The notes under the pieces were generated by a model. It saw nothing but the letters and a program-made list of their open reading frames with translations, made no database searches and was not told where the DNA came from. The position numbers and the translations under genes were made by a program. From assembly GCA_031292035.1 (NCBI GenBank), contig JARLHX010000201.1, forward strand, positions 1 to 19,030: DNA of 19,030 bases, given 5' to 3'. Each line of letters opens with the position of its first letter. The first letter of the stretch is position 1. Shown here one piece after another: positions 1-8,665 of this stretch. The stretch comes from Negativicutes bacterium. GTDB lineage: Bacteria; Bacillota_C; Negativicutes; Sporomusales_B; JARLHX01.

Positions 1-92
1 AGGGTATCGTCGGTCATGGCGGGTGTGGCGCTTTCAGCTGCGGTAAAGATATTGTCTCGACAACAAAATCTTATGCTATTTCAGCTGGTTAC
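1..92 (-). mobile_element. Left end of an IS66-family-like insertion sequence (partial, runs off the window)
   Basis: Read on the minus strand, the segment starting at position 92 begins GTAACCAGCTGAAAT. This resembles the GTAA...TGAA terminal inverted repeat style of IS66-family elements. About 75 bases further in, an ATG at 17-15 opens a frame reading MTDDT, which resembles the start of IS66 accessory TnpA proteins. The element would continue beyond the window edge. It abuts the truncated membrane-protein gene at 94-366, which fits insertion into or beside that gene. The assignment rests on end motifs and five codons only, so the family call is tentative. Confidence 0.42.
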
Positions 93-93
93 G

Positions 94-366
94 CTACATC
101 CGCCTGCCAGATTCAGCCCCCTCATGAATAAGAGCGGCTAGTGAATGCCTGATGGTTATGGCAACGCCTTGAACCTCCAGTAAAAGCCGCCAGCGGTAGG
201 CGGAAATTGGAAGCATCAGGAACACCAACGCCACCGCGCCCGCCAGGCGAGCCGGATGGGCGAAGACTGCGGCGAGATCATCGGCATTAATGACACCAAA
301 GTGAAAGAGCAAGGCCATTAGGCCGATGCCGATGATCAGTTTGGCGGAGAAGATCACCCGGGACAT
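94..366 (-). pseudogene. Truncated N-terminus of a YbhN/UPF0104-like (lysyl-PG synthase TM type) membrane protein
   Basis: Ninety codons are read from an ATG at 366, with an AAGGA about 12 bases upstream. The product has a hydrophobic segment at residues 7-22 and a second at about 42-57 ending in a YRWRLLLEVQGV motif. That N-terminal layout is typical of the YbhN/UPF0104 family, which normally has about 300 residues and 6-8 membrane segments. Here the frame ends after HEGAESGRRM at a TAG immediately before an IS66-like end. The rest of the protein is absent, so it is almost certainly non-functional. Family members are often encoded near lipid or glycan genes. Family assignment from so short a piece is moderate; being a truncated membrane protein is more secure. 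Confidence 0.5.
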
Positions 367-561
367 TGTAATCGGAAATCCTTGCGATGAAGCACCTGAA
401 ACGTGAAAAGGCCAACCCCTAAATCATACGGGGTGATCAACGCCTCGTCTTCTTGAAGGCTAGGGCTTGCATCCGGCAGGGCCTCAATTTCCAGGTGAAA
501 TTCTTACAAAACAAGAAGTTGCCAAGGCTTGCCCCCGTCATCAGGTACGAGCGAAAGATGT

Positions 562-1431
562 TCAGCTTCGTATAGCAACGACGATCCGACTACCGCCCAC
601 AGGGAGAGACACCCCCCATGCGATGAGTATCCGCTCAACGGTCAGAACGCATTCCAGAAGGTGGTCCAGCCAGCGTGGCATCGCCATTTCAACTGATGCA
701 TCGTAGTCGGTACGTCTGCCGGCGATCAGACGCTGCATGAGCATCAAGGGCAGTAAAGTGCTGACAAACGACGTTTGAGCAACCACCCGAAAACCTGCAT
801 GATGACATTTTTCCTGTAACTCTGTTCGTCGATATCGTCGTTTGTGGTATGCGATCTCGTCTACATGACTCCACAGGAATGGATGCTGGGGCACGGTTAA
901 CAGAAGCCCCCCGCCTGGCTTCAATGCCCGATGCATTTCCCGCAGGACGCAGTCATCGGCGTCGATATGCTCAAGGACGTCGCAGGCAGCGATCAGGTCG
1001 AACTCATCAGTGAAAGGGATAGCTTGAGCATCCATCTGGTAGAGCATGACCTCTTCGCCCAGACGTTTGGCAGCGTAGCCGAGGCCATTTGCGTAGACTT
1101 CGCTGCCGACCATGCGTGCGTTAGGCAGAACCTCACGCAGACCGGACAGAACATAACCGGTTCCGCAGCCGACCTCTAAGATCGCTTCGGTATCGGGAAA
1201 CCAACGACGGACCAAGTCTTTGAGCAGACGGTTGCGGGCACGAAACCAAAAGCTGTTTTGTTGACAGCCGTCCAGCAAGTGGTGCGCTTGAGGATCGAAG
1301 CCAGAATTTTCACAGGCCTGGGCGGGGGCGAAGCTAATGATGCCGTCCAACTGTGCCGGTTGGTGTCCACATTTGGGGCATGTCCAGCCAGGACCCGCGA
1401 AATCGCAATGACAGGCAAGGCAACGCCGCAT
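562..1431 (-). CDS. Class I SAM-dependent methyltransferase with N-terminal zinc ribbon
   Basis: A protein of about 289 residues, taken from the ATG at 1431 because it lies two bases after the WbqC-like stop codon; an in-frame start 17 codons upstream (1482) would lie inside that gene. The N-terminus is a zinc ribbon with CxxC pairs at residues 4/7 and 18/21. The SAM-binding motif I, EVGCGTGY, is at 86-93. The acidic motif DVLEHI and the later LKPGGGLLLTVPQ strand are also present, as in Methyltransf_11/23-type enzymes. The likely role is methylation of a sugar or lipid-linked glycan intermediate in the cytoplasm, inferred from the glycosyltransferase neighbours; the acceptor cannot be named. 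It is the last intact gene of the left cluster. I see no convincing T-tailed terminator in 367-561, only a weak ACCCC/GGGGT stem at 415-434. Confidence 0.85.
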   Translation of the reverse strand: MRRCLACHCDFAGPGWTCPKCGHQPAQLDGIISFAPAQACENSGFDPQAHHLLDGCQQNSFWFRARNRLLKDLVRRWFPDTEAILEVGCGTGYVLSGLREVLPNARMVGSEVYANGLGYAAKRLGEEVMLYQMDAQAIPFTDEFDLIAACDVLEHIDADDCVLREMHRALKPGGGLLLTVPQHPFLWSHVDEIAYHKRRYRRTELQEKCHHAGFRVVAQTSFVSTLLPLMLMQRLIAGRRTDYDASVEMAMPRWLDHLLECVLTVERILIAWGVSLPVGGSRIVVAIRS

Positions 1432-1433
1432 CG

Positions 1434-2180
1434 TCAGCCCGCCACGTCGGAGGAAATTGGTGCGGCTAAACTGACGGCACATGGCCCAGTGTTGAACATC
1501 AGGTCCAGAACAGAGACCGCATGGTCAAAAGGGCCGTGCGATTGTGGGTATTCGGCGTAAGGCCCATAGCTCATCCATTCCACGCCGATACCGGCATCGC
1601 AAAATTTCTTCTCCTCAAGATAAGTGCGGGCCGATGGACCGCTCAGGTAAGTCGTCGCCCCCGCCTTGATACAAATATTCAGCAGGCGATCTGTCTTGAT
1701 TCCCTCAGCCTGATAGGCGCGATCGCGGGTAATGACGGTGGATAATGAGAACGCCCTTGCCAATTCCCGCAGGAACAATTCGTTCACATCAGTCAACAGA
1801 CGCAACCCGTCGGCTCGCTGATAGAGCTGCTCGACTAGCGGGGCCCAGACACCAAAATATGGTGCCTTCCGGTAATTCGAAAGGATACTGCGCCAATGCT
1901 TTTCAGCCCACGGCGCGGCGATTTCGACTTCATCGATGGGCTGATCAAAGCGGGATTTTGTGACGACCGGAATGGTTAGCCATAGCGGCCCCGCAGGTGT
2001 CTTGATGATATTGCGGTTGTGCCAGTGGCGCTTGGCGTATTGCACCTCGTCGAAGATTACATACTCGCGGCAGCGGCCAATCAGGTCGAAGAATCCTTTC
2101 CACGGAATGTAACAGGACTGGATGATGCAAACCCGCTTTTCAGGACGTTGCGCGGAAGAGGACTCTTGATGGCTCATCAT
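1434..2180 (-). CDS. WbqC-family protein
   Basis: About 248 residues from the first of two adjacent ATGs at 2180. A TTG at 2288, three bases past the previous stop, would add 36 unconserved-looking residues, so the start is not certain. The conserved core begins at once with a QSCYIPWKGFFDLI motif (about residues 21-34), followed by FDEVQYAKRHWHNRN (about 43-57), which are hallmarks of the WbqC-like family. Family members occur in O-antigen and capsule clusters. Their biochemical role is poorly defined, with suggestions around amino-sugar acylation or transfer. The stop lies two bases before the methyltransferase ATG, so the two genes are probably translationally coupled. The family call is confident; the function is not. 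Confidence 0.82.
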   Translation of the reverse strand: MMSHQESSSAQRPEKRVCIIQSCYIPWKGFFDLIGRCREYVIFDEVQYAKRHWHNRNIIKTPAGPLWLTIPVVTKSRFDQPIDEVEIAAPWAEKHWRSILSNYRKAPYFGVWAPLVEQLYQRADGLRLLTDVNELFLRELARAFSLSTVITRDRAYQAEGIKTDRLLNICIKAGATTYLSGPSARTYLEEKKFCDAGIGVEWMSYGPYAEYPQSHGPFDHAVSVLDLMFNTGPCAVSLAAPISSDVAG

Positions 2181-2290
2181 GGTCTCGATTCCAAGGGGAC
2201 AATCTAGTGGATTGTTGTATCCGCTACTGCGGTTATCCGGTGTCGTCAATCTCCGAAATCGATAAGTAATGGCAAGTGATTCATCCAATG

Positions 2291-4789
2291 TCAGTGGGCA
2301 CCTTCATCCTCTAATCTAGCTGCACCAGAAATCGTTTGAGGGCTGGGCAAGGGAAGAAAATTCGTTACGGTTCGAGGTTGGACGTAAAGCGGGCACGAAG
2401 CCCCCTCACGCAAAGTAAAACGCGTGTCGGACGTTGAAAAGAGCGGGCTATAATACGGATCGCCATCGTCAAGAAGCTTCCGGTACCGCGACCGGAATAA
2501 GGCGGTATCCTGAGGATGCGCCGAGGCGAGGCCCGTGCCCCGCGATACAGATTCATAATGAAGCAAGACCGCCAGCCCCTGGTTTACGACCTTGTAGCCA
2601 AAATTGCGTATCCGCAGGCAAAGATCCGTATCATTGAAACCAACGGCTAGCGCCTCGTCAAATCCCCCCACCGCATGAAATACGCTGGCACGCACCAACA
2701 TACAGGCGGCGGTCACCGCGCTGTAGTCGCGCGCGACAATCAGCGATCCATTGTAACCGGGAGCACGAGCGGCCTCTGATCCTGAACTCAGGAACTTGTG
2801 GGCATGCTCCGCACCTTCAAGCACCCCGACAATGACACCTCCGTGTTGGATGGTCCTGTCCGGATACAGTAATGTCGCCCCAACAACACCGATATCCCCC
2901 CGTTTCGCCACGTCAAGCATGGCGTCAAACCAACCGGGTTTAATTGCCACGACATCATTGTTCATGAACAAATAATAGTCGTAACGGCCTTCTATCTGCC
3001 GGATCGCGGAATTGTTGATCCGCGAAAAATTCCATTTCCCCTTATAGCGCACGACCGTATGCACCTCAGCCAATTTGGCAAGATAGGTGCATGTCTTCGG
3101 ATCGTCGGATTCATGGTCGATTACGACGATATCGCAAGCACCGTGATCAACCGTCATCAGGATGCTGTCAATGCATTTTCGGAGCAGCTTGCCCTGGTTC
3201 TTGGTCGGGATAACGATTGCGACTCGCTCCGGCGTTTTGGGAAAAAAATTGACATCAAAAACATTGAAGACCGGTCCAGGCGCCACTTTGCCGCTGAACC
3301 CGAGACGATGCAGGTGTCGCCGCCGCGCATCGCATGATTCCTTCATAACCTCACTCATCCGAAGATGGCCGGTGGATTTCTGATATTGCCGCCATCGATA
3401 AAGGATATCAGGAACATGCGTCACAGTCCGCGCCTGCTCAAGCGCTCGCAAATTGAAATCGATATCCTGGGAAACATTGATAGCGACATCCACGCCACCT
3501 ATTTTTTCAACTATTTGGCGTCTGACCACAACTGGATGAACAAAATACGGCTTGCCAATATAATAATCGTAGGAAAATGCGGGATGTGCGAAAACTGAAA
3601 CTACACCGTCGAGATTACTTTCCTCGACGGCAACCTCATCCGCATACAAGAAGTCTGAATCTTCTCTGATAATGGCATCCGCCATACGCCACAGAGCTTG
3701 CGGTTCCAGATAGTCGTCGTGGTCCATAAAAAGCACGTAGTCGCCGGACGCCCGTTCCAAGGCGGCATTCGTCGTGGCACTGACATCCAAATTCTTGTCA
3801 TTCCGCACATGGATAATGCGGGAATCCTTTCCGGCAAATTCCGCCAGAACCTTTCCGACATGTGGCGCCGGAGAACAATCGTCGACGCAAATCAGTTCCC
3901 AGCGCTGGTAAATTTGAGCAACAACACTGCCGATGGCCTCTCTTAGCCAAGTCTCGGGTGTATTGTAGACTGGGATGACGACGGAGAAAGATGGGGCCGT
4001 ATCCGGCCACTCCCGCTCGGCAAGCAGCAAGAGAGCTGGCGCTGAAAGACGATAATCTTTGAACCATTTGGAAAGGCGAGTGTATCTTCCGACTGAGTTC
4101 ATATACACTGCCAATATGTAATTCTTAAATTCAGAAAACCCGTTCGATCTCATCACATTAACAGCATCACAAAAAAAATTCGTAGATTTTGCCAATCCAC
4201 GTTTTTTTATGATTGTTTTTACAGCATAAATAAGAATAGATGGCTTGCTGATCTCTCGAATTTTCAGACTCTTGATCTCAAAGTAACCTTCGACATCCAA
4301 TATTTCGAGATGAATTGCTCCAACCTGGTCGGGGAAGCGGGCAATCAACTCGACCGACTCGTGGTTACGACCCGGCACCAACACCGAATCGACGAGGCGG
4401 CCCTGACCATCTTCAATCCGAAAATTCAAATGCAACACTTCGGTACCTGCAGAGCCAGTGAAAGATATCAGAACCCACCCTTTCGGCAGATGTCCGAAAC
4501 GAGCCAAAACGGCAAATCGCACATCCTTTCCAGTGTTTCGATAACCGCGACCGTCGCACTCAACCTGTTGCAACGGCTTTAGGTAAAGGTATGGAACGCC
4601 GAAACGGAAAAAAGACACGGACAACAATCCTTTCGGTTCGCACGGACCGGACGAGGCGTCATTGACGCCCGCCCCCTCGACTATGCCACACGCACGACGA
4701 CGCACTTCTATGAATTTACATGGCAGGAAGCCGGAATAGCCCCACCAACACCTGGTCTTCAGCGATAGACCAAATTTGTGCAGATGCAT
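2291..4789 (-). CDS. Tandem family-2 (GT-A) glycosyltransferase, two GT2 domains
   Basis: 832 residues from an ATG at 4789, 46 bases after the stop of the upstream multidomain gene. Residues ~50-180 form a beta-rich, non-catalytic-looking N-terminal region. GT2 domain 1 (~268-475) starts FSVVIPVYNTPETW, carries VDDCSP and has the metal-binding acidic motif FMDHDD at about 354-359. GT2 domain 2 (~522-740) starts VAIVIPTKNQG and has FMNNDV in the DxD position. It includes the ACMLVR...GGFDEAL acceptor-side motif common in rhamnosyl-type GT2 enzymes. No membrane segments are visible, so it is probably a cytoplasmic enzyme adding two sugars in succession. Donor sugars cannot be read from sequence. 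The segment coding the N-terminal linker (about 4080-4260) is noticeably AT-rich. Confidence 0.9.
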   Translation of the reverse strand: MHLHKFGLSLKTRCWWGYSGFLPCKFIEVRRRACGIVEGAGVNDASSGPCEPKGLLSVSFFRFGVPYLYLKPLQQVECDGRGYRNTGKDVRFAVLARFGHLPKGWVLISFTGSAGTEVLHLNFRIEDGQGRLVDSVLVPGRNHESVELIARFPDQVGAIHLEILDVEGYFEIKSLKIREISKPSILIYAVKTIIKKRGLAKSTNFFCDAVNVMRSNGFSEFKNYILAVYMNSVGRYTRLSKWFKDYRLSAPALLLLAEREWPDTAPSFSVVIPVYNTPETWLREAIGSVVAQIYQRWELICVDDCSPAPHVGKVLAEFAGKDSRIIHVRNDKNLDVSATTNAALERASGDYVLFMDHDDYLEPQALWRMADAIIREDSDFLYADEVAVEESNLDGVVSVFAHPAFSYDYYIGKPYFVHPVVVRRQIVEKIGGVDVAINVSQDIDFNLRALEQARTVTHVPDILYRWRQYQKSTGHLRMSEVMKESCDARRRHLHRLGFSGKVAPGPVFNVFDVNFFPKTPERVAIVIPTKNQGKLLRKCIDSILMTVDHGACDIVVIDHESDDPKTCTYLAKLAEVHTVVRYKGKWNFSRINNSAIRQIEGRYDYYLFMNNDVVAIKPGWFDAMLDVAKRGDIGVVGATLLYPDRTIQHGGVIVGVLEGAEHAHKFLSSGSEAARAPGYNGSLIVARDYSAVTAACMLVRASVFHAVGGFDEALAVGFNDTDLCLRIRNFGYKVVNQGLAVLLHYESVSRGTGLASAHPQDTALFRSRYRKLLDDGDPYYSPLFSTSDTRFTLREGASCPLYVQPRTVTNFLPLPSPQTISGAARLEDEGAH

Positions 4790-4835
4790 CAGTTATGAGA
4801 AAGCGAGCGCCCCCTGACACAAAACACACATGGCA

Positions 4836-7800
4836 TTACCGGGAAATTCCTACGCAATTTGTGACGGCGATCGTGTACCCAGCCTCCGTGACCGCAAAAG
4901 GTAACAGCCGTTCAAGACCATGCAGGAGGGTACCATCGTACGGTACAGGCTCAGCAGGATAATCAGACCACTGAAGATCAAGGCCGATAATACTTTTTAC
5001 AGCAGATGTTCGAGCCCAAAACATCGTACCGATAGGAAAGTTAAAATGGTTCCAAAGCCTCCGAATCCCTAACTTCTTGGCCATGTCGATGATTAGAGAT
5101 TTATCCTTACACCATCCTGAGACACCAGGGTCATCAGGAAAAACGATCCCGATCTTGGGATCGTCGATCATGCGAGCGAGAATGATATCTGCCATCGACG
5201 CCTCCTGTCCGAGCAGGTTCGCCAGTAGGAACTGATACCATATCCTTCCAACCGTACTGTCCTTTAAATCGGCCGTCTTTTTCGTGTGCAGATGGCCAAT
5301 GATGTCATATTCGGCGCAAATTTTGGCACCAAATCCGGTCAGAAACGGCCCGATGTCTCGGCCTCGGTTCGGCATAACCTGAATATCGATCACGGAGCCA
5401 CTATAAGAACCTAATTGTCTTGCAACCTCCGCACGGGCTTTTTCGCTGGTCACACTGATCAGCAGATCGGGACGAATCTGATTATTCATCAGACAAGTGA
5501 GAATTTCGGGAAACAGGTCTGTATAGTAGGTGTGGATATGTAGTGCTATCCGCGATCCGGGTGCCATTGGCCGTATCGTTTCCAGTGAAGAAATCACCGG
5601 AAAAACCCATGGCCCCTGTGGCTTCCCCGCTCTTAAATAATCGGCCAGCGGATCCGCTCCCGGTATTTTGATACCGCGTTGCTCCTGATAAATACCGGGG
5701 TGGAACCCAGGGAACGGTTTCCGCGGCTGGACGCCGGCAGCCCAGGCCCGAACATAGCGCTTGATCCAGGGAAGAAGGTCATCGTGCTTGTGGCTACGCA
5801 GGCAAAAATCTCGAGGTACCACGAAATCCCGATCAACTAGACCTGACGCAACGATAGTTTCAACATCCAACGACTCTTGCGCCAAATGATCAGCCGCAGC
5901 CTTCGCCAGATCCTCAATTCGGGTAACATAGCTGGCCATGTCAAATTTAACGGTGGCTATGTCTCGAACCGCAAGCCCCAAGCGCTCTCGCAAAGACTTT
6001 GATTGCACCAAAGAAATGATCTTGTTCGCCATATCTTCAGTGTCGAGATAGCTTGCGACACAGTTCTCGGCTACGCCCGCCTCACGCAGAGTATCCACAA
6101 TTCCTGTCGTTTTATTGAAACACAGGACGGGAATACCGTGTGACATGGCATCGATCGCTACATTGGGCAAAGGGTCGAGACGAGAGCTCAACAACAACAG
6201 ATCTGCCATCTCGTAAACCGATTCTAGATCACTAACCTCACCCAACGAATGGATATAGCCTGTCAACTCGGCCCGGCGCATTTGATCAGCCAGAAAAACA
6301 GAGTACCCACCATCGTTCTTAGGCGGAGAAGCCCGACGCATCTGCTCAGCCTGGTAGACGGAATAGCCTCCTCCGTTGACGGCCTCATGATCTTTGCCAA
6401 CCCAGACGAAACGCACCGGCAGGTCCGGCATTTTCCGCAGGACTTGGGCAGCACATTGCAGAAAAAGGTCAACCCCTTTCCGGATACAGACTGTACCGAC
6501 ACCAAGAACGACAATCCCGTCCCGAGGAAAATCGTCGGGCCGCATTACCCGGCGGATCTTCAGTCTTTCGTCATCCCGCGCAGTAAATATACCAAGAGCA
6601 TCCGACTCGCCAGCACTGGATACACTACCAGGCACAAGGCATCTCCCCTGAGGAAATACGGGAAAATCCTGCTTAAAGAGGTCAGGATAACAGAATAGCG
6701 TGTCATCACGCGTCAATGTCGATGAGAAGACGACGTTATTAGACCAAAGAATTGCTTCAGCGAAACTTCCATAGGCGATCCAATCCGAGGCAAACTCATG
6801 TATCAACGTAACCGATGGAATATTGTTCTTCGCCAATCCCTGCAGGACATACCGAGCCTCAACACTATTTATAATAGAAAACTTTATATTTGTAATATTA
6901 CTTATCTGCTTCGCGAATATGTCCATGACGGCATTAGCGTTTGCTGGCCCGCATGGACTAAAATCCACAACAACCGCTCCTGCCGCCCGACAACTGTCCA
7001 AAAGAGGTCCACCTTTGAGGAAAACGGCTATGACATTATATGTTTTTGTTAATTCTATTATTACATTATAGGTAAGAATAGGCGCACCGGTACGCGATCC
7101 CTCGTGACTGACAATGATAACAGTATCGCGATTTTTATCAAAATCATCCGTATTTCCCAGAACATCTAATTCTGGCATTTTTCCAAGACGTCCCTCAGCT
7201 TTTCCAAAAGAGAGGTAATGCTTGTAGGGATTCACTCCCGACGCGACGACATCGGGATTGTTTTCCAGGTAAAATGCCGGATCGAAATCCTGGGAAACGA
7301 GCGTCGTCAGGCCAGTCGGGATACGGGCTTGCAAAGCAATACTTGTACTCAAGCGCTTCAGATTGCTTCTAAGCAATCGCATAGCCCCCCCCCACCGTCC
7401 GTGGGCCAGACAGCTGGCAAGGCGAAGAGGTTTCGTCCAGCGCCAACTACGCGACTGATAAATCTCCTGAATAAGCCTGTCCGCATCATCGGCACGCTTG
7501 GTGGCATCATCGGCACGCTTGGTGGCATCATCGGCACGCTTGGTGGCATCATCGGCACGCCGCTGCTCTCGCTCGACACGCCCCTCCGCTTCTTTCCGTT
7601 CCCCCCTCTCCAAGGCCAGTTCAGACTGAAGATTCCGATGCGCGGCATCAAGGGAAGAGGCCCAGTGGATCACCGCTTCGGATTCGGCGAACAGGTCACT
7701 CTGCGGGGAAAGAAACAGCGACGCCCCCAATTCTGGCAATCGCACTTCCCTATTACTGCAAACACCGATGAGATAAACAGCATCAGGAAAAACACAAGGC

Positions 7801-8462
7801 CGCGATATTACACCCTTAACGTCCCCCGTCAGCGCTGCATAAGAAGATAAACTATCATTCTCTTTTCCATTAGCCTCAATTGAGGCAATCAAAGATCCCG
7901 TAACAAATCTTTGCCCATAAATTCTTAGATTTTTAAAGTATTTAAAAAGAAAATCATGAAACTCCCCCTTATATAGCTCGCGCACGTGGTACTCATTATG
8001 ATAATGAGGTATATCTGAATATATTTTCTTGTCCGGAGTGGAAATGATGAGAATGCCATCTGGACGCAAGACTCTACGAATCTCCGATAACATTTCTTCG
8101 TGTTTGGTGTGGTGCTCAATAGTTTCAAATGAAACGACGACATCGATCGACTCGTCTTCAAGGGGAAGTCGGGTACAATCTCCACACTTCAGCGTCAGGT
8201 TCAGGCAATCGGCATAACGTTTGCGCGCGTAGTCAATAGTTTTAGGATCGACATCCACGCCCACGACACTGCGAGCGCTCCCCGCCAGCAAAGCGCTGCC
8301 GTAACCTTCGCCACAGGCAACGTCCAGCACATCCTTGCCTCGAACAATGCTAAGGCATAAACCATAGCGGTGGACATGTTCATATTCGATGCGGCCTTTT
8401 ACCGTTGGAACAAAGCGCTCGCCGGTAAATTCCTGGGCATCCTGCGCCAGTTGGTCAGACAT
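4836..8462 (-). CDS. Multidomain glycan enzyme: methyltransferase / coiled coil / GT4 / RgpF-like
   Basis: About 1208 residues. The ATG at 8462 is preferred because AGGA lies nine bases upstream; a TTG two codons earlier is possible. Domain order: SAM methyltransferase (~20-165, motif I DVACGEGYG); charged coiled coil (~285-345) containing repeated RADDATK heptads; a short FDPAFYLENNPDV...HYLSFG module (~405-440); a GT4-type glycosyltransferase (~450-850) with SHEGSRTGAPIL and GTVCIRKGVDLF; a second Y...DPLADYLRAG-like module; and a C-terminal RgpF/rhamnan-synthesis-F domain (~1015-1205) with MPNRGRDIGPF and GHLHTKK. The usual GT4 E-x7-E is D-x7-D here (DPLPNVAID), a conservative change. The fusion suggests a chain-assembly machine that elongates and methylates, perhaps to cap, a polysaccharide. 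That role is inferred from domain content only. Confidence 0.88.
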   Translation of the reverse strand: MSDQLAQDAQEFTGERFVPTVKGRIEYEHVHRYGLCLSIVRGKDVLDVACGEGYGSALLAGSARSVVGVDVDPKTIDYARKRYADCLNLTLKCGDCTRLPLEDESIDVVVSFETIEHHTKHEEMLSEIRRVLRPDGILIISTPDKKIYSDIPHYHNEYHVRELYKGEFHDFLFKYFKNLRIYGQRFVTGSLIASIEANGKENDSLSSYAALTGDVKGVISRPCVFPDAVYLIGVCSNREVRLPELGASLFLSPQSDLFAESEAVIHWASSLDAAHRNLQSELALERGERKEAEGRVEREQRRADDATKRADDATKRADDATKRADDADRLIQEIYQSRSWRWTKPLRLASCLAHGRWGGAMRLLRSNLKRLSTSIALQARIPTGLTTLVSQDFDPAFYLENNPDVVASGVNPYKHYLSFGKAEGRLGKMPELDVLGNTDDFDKNRDTVIIVSHEGSRTGAPILTYNVIIELTKTYNVIAVFLKGGPLLDSCRAAGAVVVDFSPCGPANANAVMDIFAKQISNITNIKFSIINSVEARYVLQGLAKNNIPSVTLIHEFASDWIAYGSFAEAILWSNNVVFSSTLTRDDTLFCYPDLFKQDFPVFPQGRCLVPGSVSSAGESDALGIFTARDDERLKIRRVMRPDDFPRDGIVVLGVGTVCIRKGVDLFLQCAAQVLRKMPDLPVRFVWVGKDHEAVNGGGYSVYQAEQMRRASPPKNDGGYSVFLADQMRRAELTGYIHSLGEVSDLESVYEMADLLLLSSRLDPLPNVAIDAMSHGIPVLCFNKTTGIVDTLREAGVAENCVASYLDTEDMANKIISLVQSKSLRERLGLAVRDIATVKFDMASYVTRIEDLAKAAADHLAQESLDVETIVASGLVDRDFVVPRDFCLRSHKHDDLLPWIKRYVRAWAAGVQPRKPFPGFHPGIYQEQRGIKIPGADPLADYLRAGKPQGPWVFPVISSLETIRPMAPGSRIALHIHTYYTDLFPEILTCLMNNQIRPDLLISVTSEKARAEVARQLGSYSGSVIDIQVMPNRGRDIGPFLTGFGAKICAEYDIIGHLHTKKTADLKDSTVGRIWYQFLLANLLGQEASMADIILARMIDDPKIGIVFPDDPGVSGWCKDKSLIIDMAKKLGIRRLWNHFNFPIGTMFWARTSAVKSIIGLDLQWSDYPAEPVPYDGTLLHGLERLLPFAVTEAGYTIAVTNCVGISR
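6271..6377 (-). repeat. Internal 60-bp-period duplication inside the GT4 domain
   Basis: Two imperfect direct copies lie at 6271-6317 and 6331-6377, exactly 60 bases apart, matching at 34 of 47 positions by my count. They encode GGYSVYQAEQMRRA and GGYSVFLADQMRRA. Because the period is a multiple of three, the frame is kept and the protein gains one extra 20-residue unit. Most related GT4 proteins that I know of have one such segment at this position, just after the VWVG strand. Confidence 0.8.
7483..7560 (-). repeat. 21-bp tandem repeat encoding RADDATK heptads
   Basis: The plus-strand unit gcatcatcggcacgcttggtg occurs at 7483-7503, 7504-7524 and 7525-7545, with a partial fourth copy at 7546-7560. 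The copies are identical over the whole stretch. Each unit is exactly seven codons, one heptad of the coiled-coil linker between methyltransferase and GT4 domains. Perfect identity and in-frame length point to recent slippage expansion that can change linker length without breaking the gene. Confidence 0.92.
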
Positions 8463-8548
8463 AATCAAGGTTCCTAGTCAGATCTTTGCCTAGCGTTTCG
8501 GTCATATCACGGGCAGTCATGGCCATCCGGTGCAATCTCCCACCAGCA

Positions 8549-8576
8549 AAACTACCCACTCATGCGGCGATGTCAA
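8549..8576 (-). promoter_or_regulatory. Possible sigma70-like promoter for the methyltransferase/GT4/RgpF gene
   Basis: On the minus strand a perfect TTGACA (plus 8571-8576) is followed after 16 bases by TAGTTT (plus 8549-8554), about 87 bases before the ATG at 8462. The -35 is excellent and the -10 is poor. It lies in the only sizeable gap (8463-8665) between the DPA-type operon and the left glycan genes, which is where an internal promoter would be expected. Confidence 0.3.
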
Positions 8577-8665
8577 TCATTGGCCCACCTAAACCAGAAG
8601 CTCTTATTCCGGATCTGATTGGACGGAGAATGGATGTTAATGGGATGGCTGGAGACGAGATCGAT

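Noticed and set aside
526..537. GGCTTGCCCCCG shared with 18880-18891, considered as a flanking repeat of the island
   Set aside because: A 12-base match between two places in 19 kb is expected by chance and the flanks do not extend it.
7483..7560. Considered as a CRISPR-like array
   Set aside because: The units are contiguous with no spacers, are a multiple of three, and lie inside a coding frame.
7218..7850. Plus-strand frame with repeated IIGTLGG units
   Set aside because: The repeats are the antisense reading of the 21-bp units that code coiled-coil heptads on the minus strand; not a separate repeat protein.
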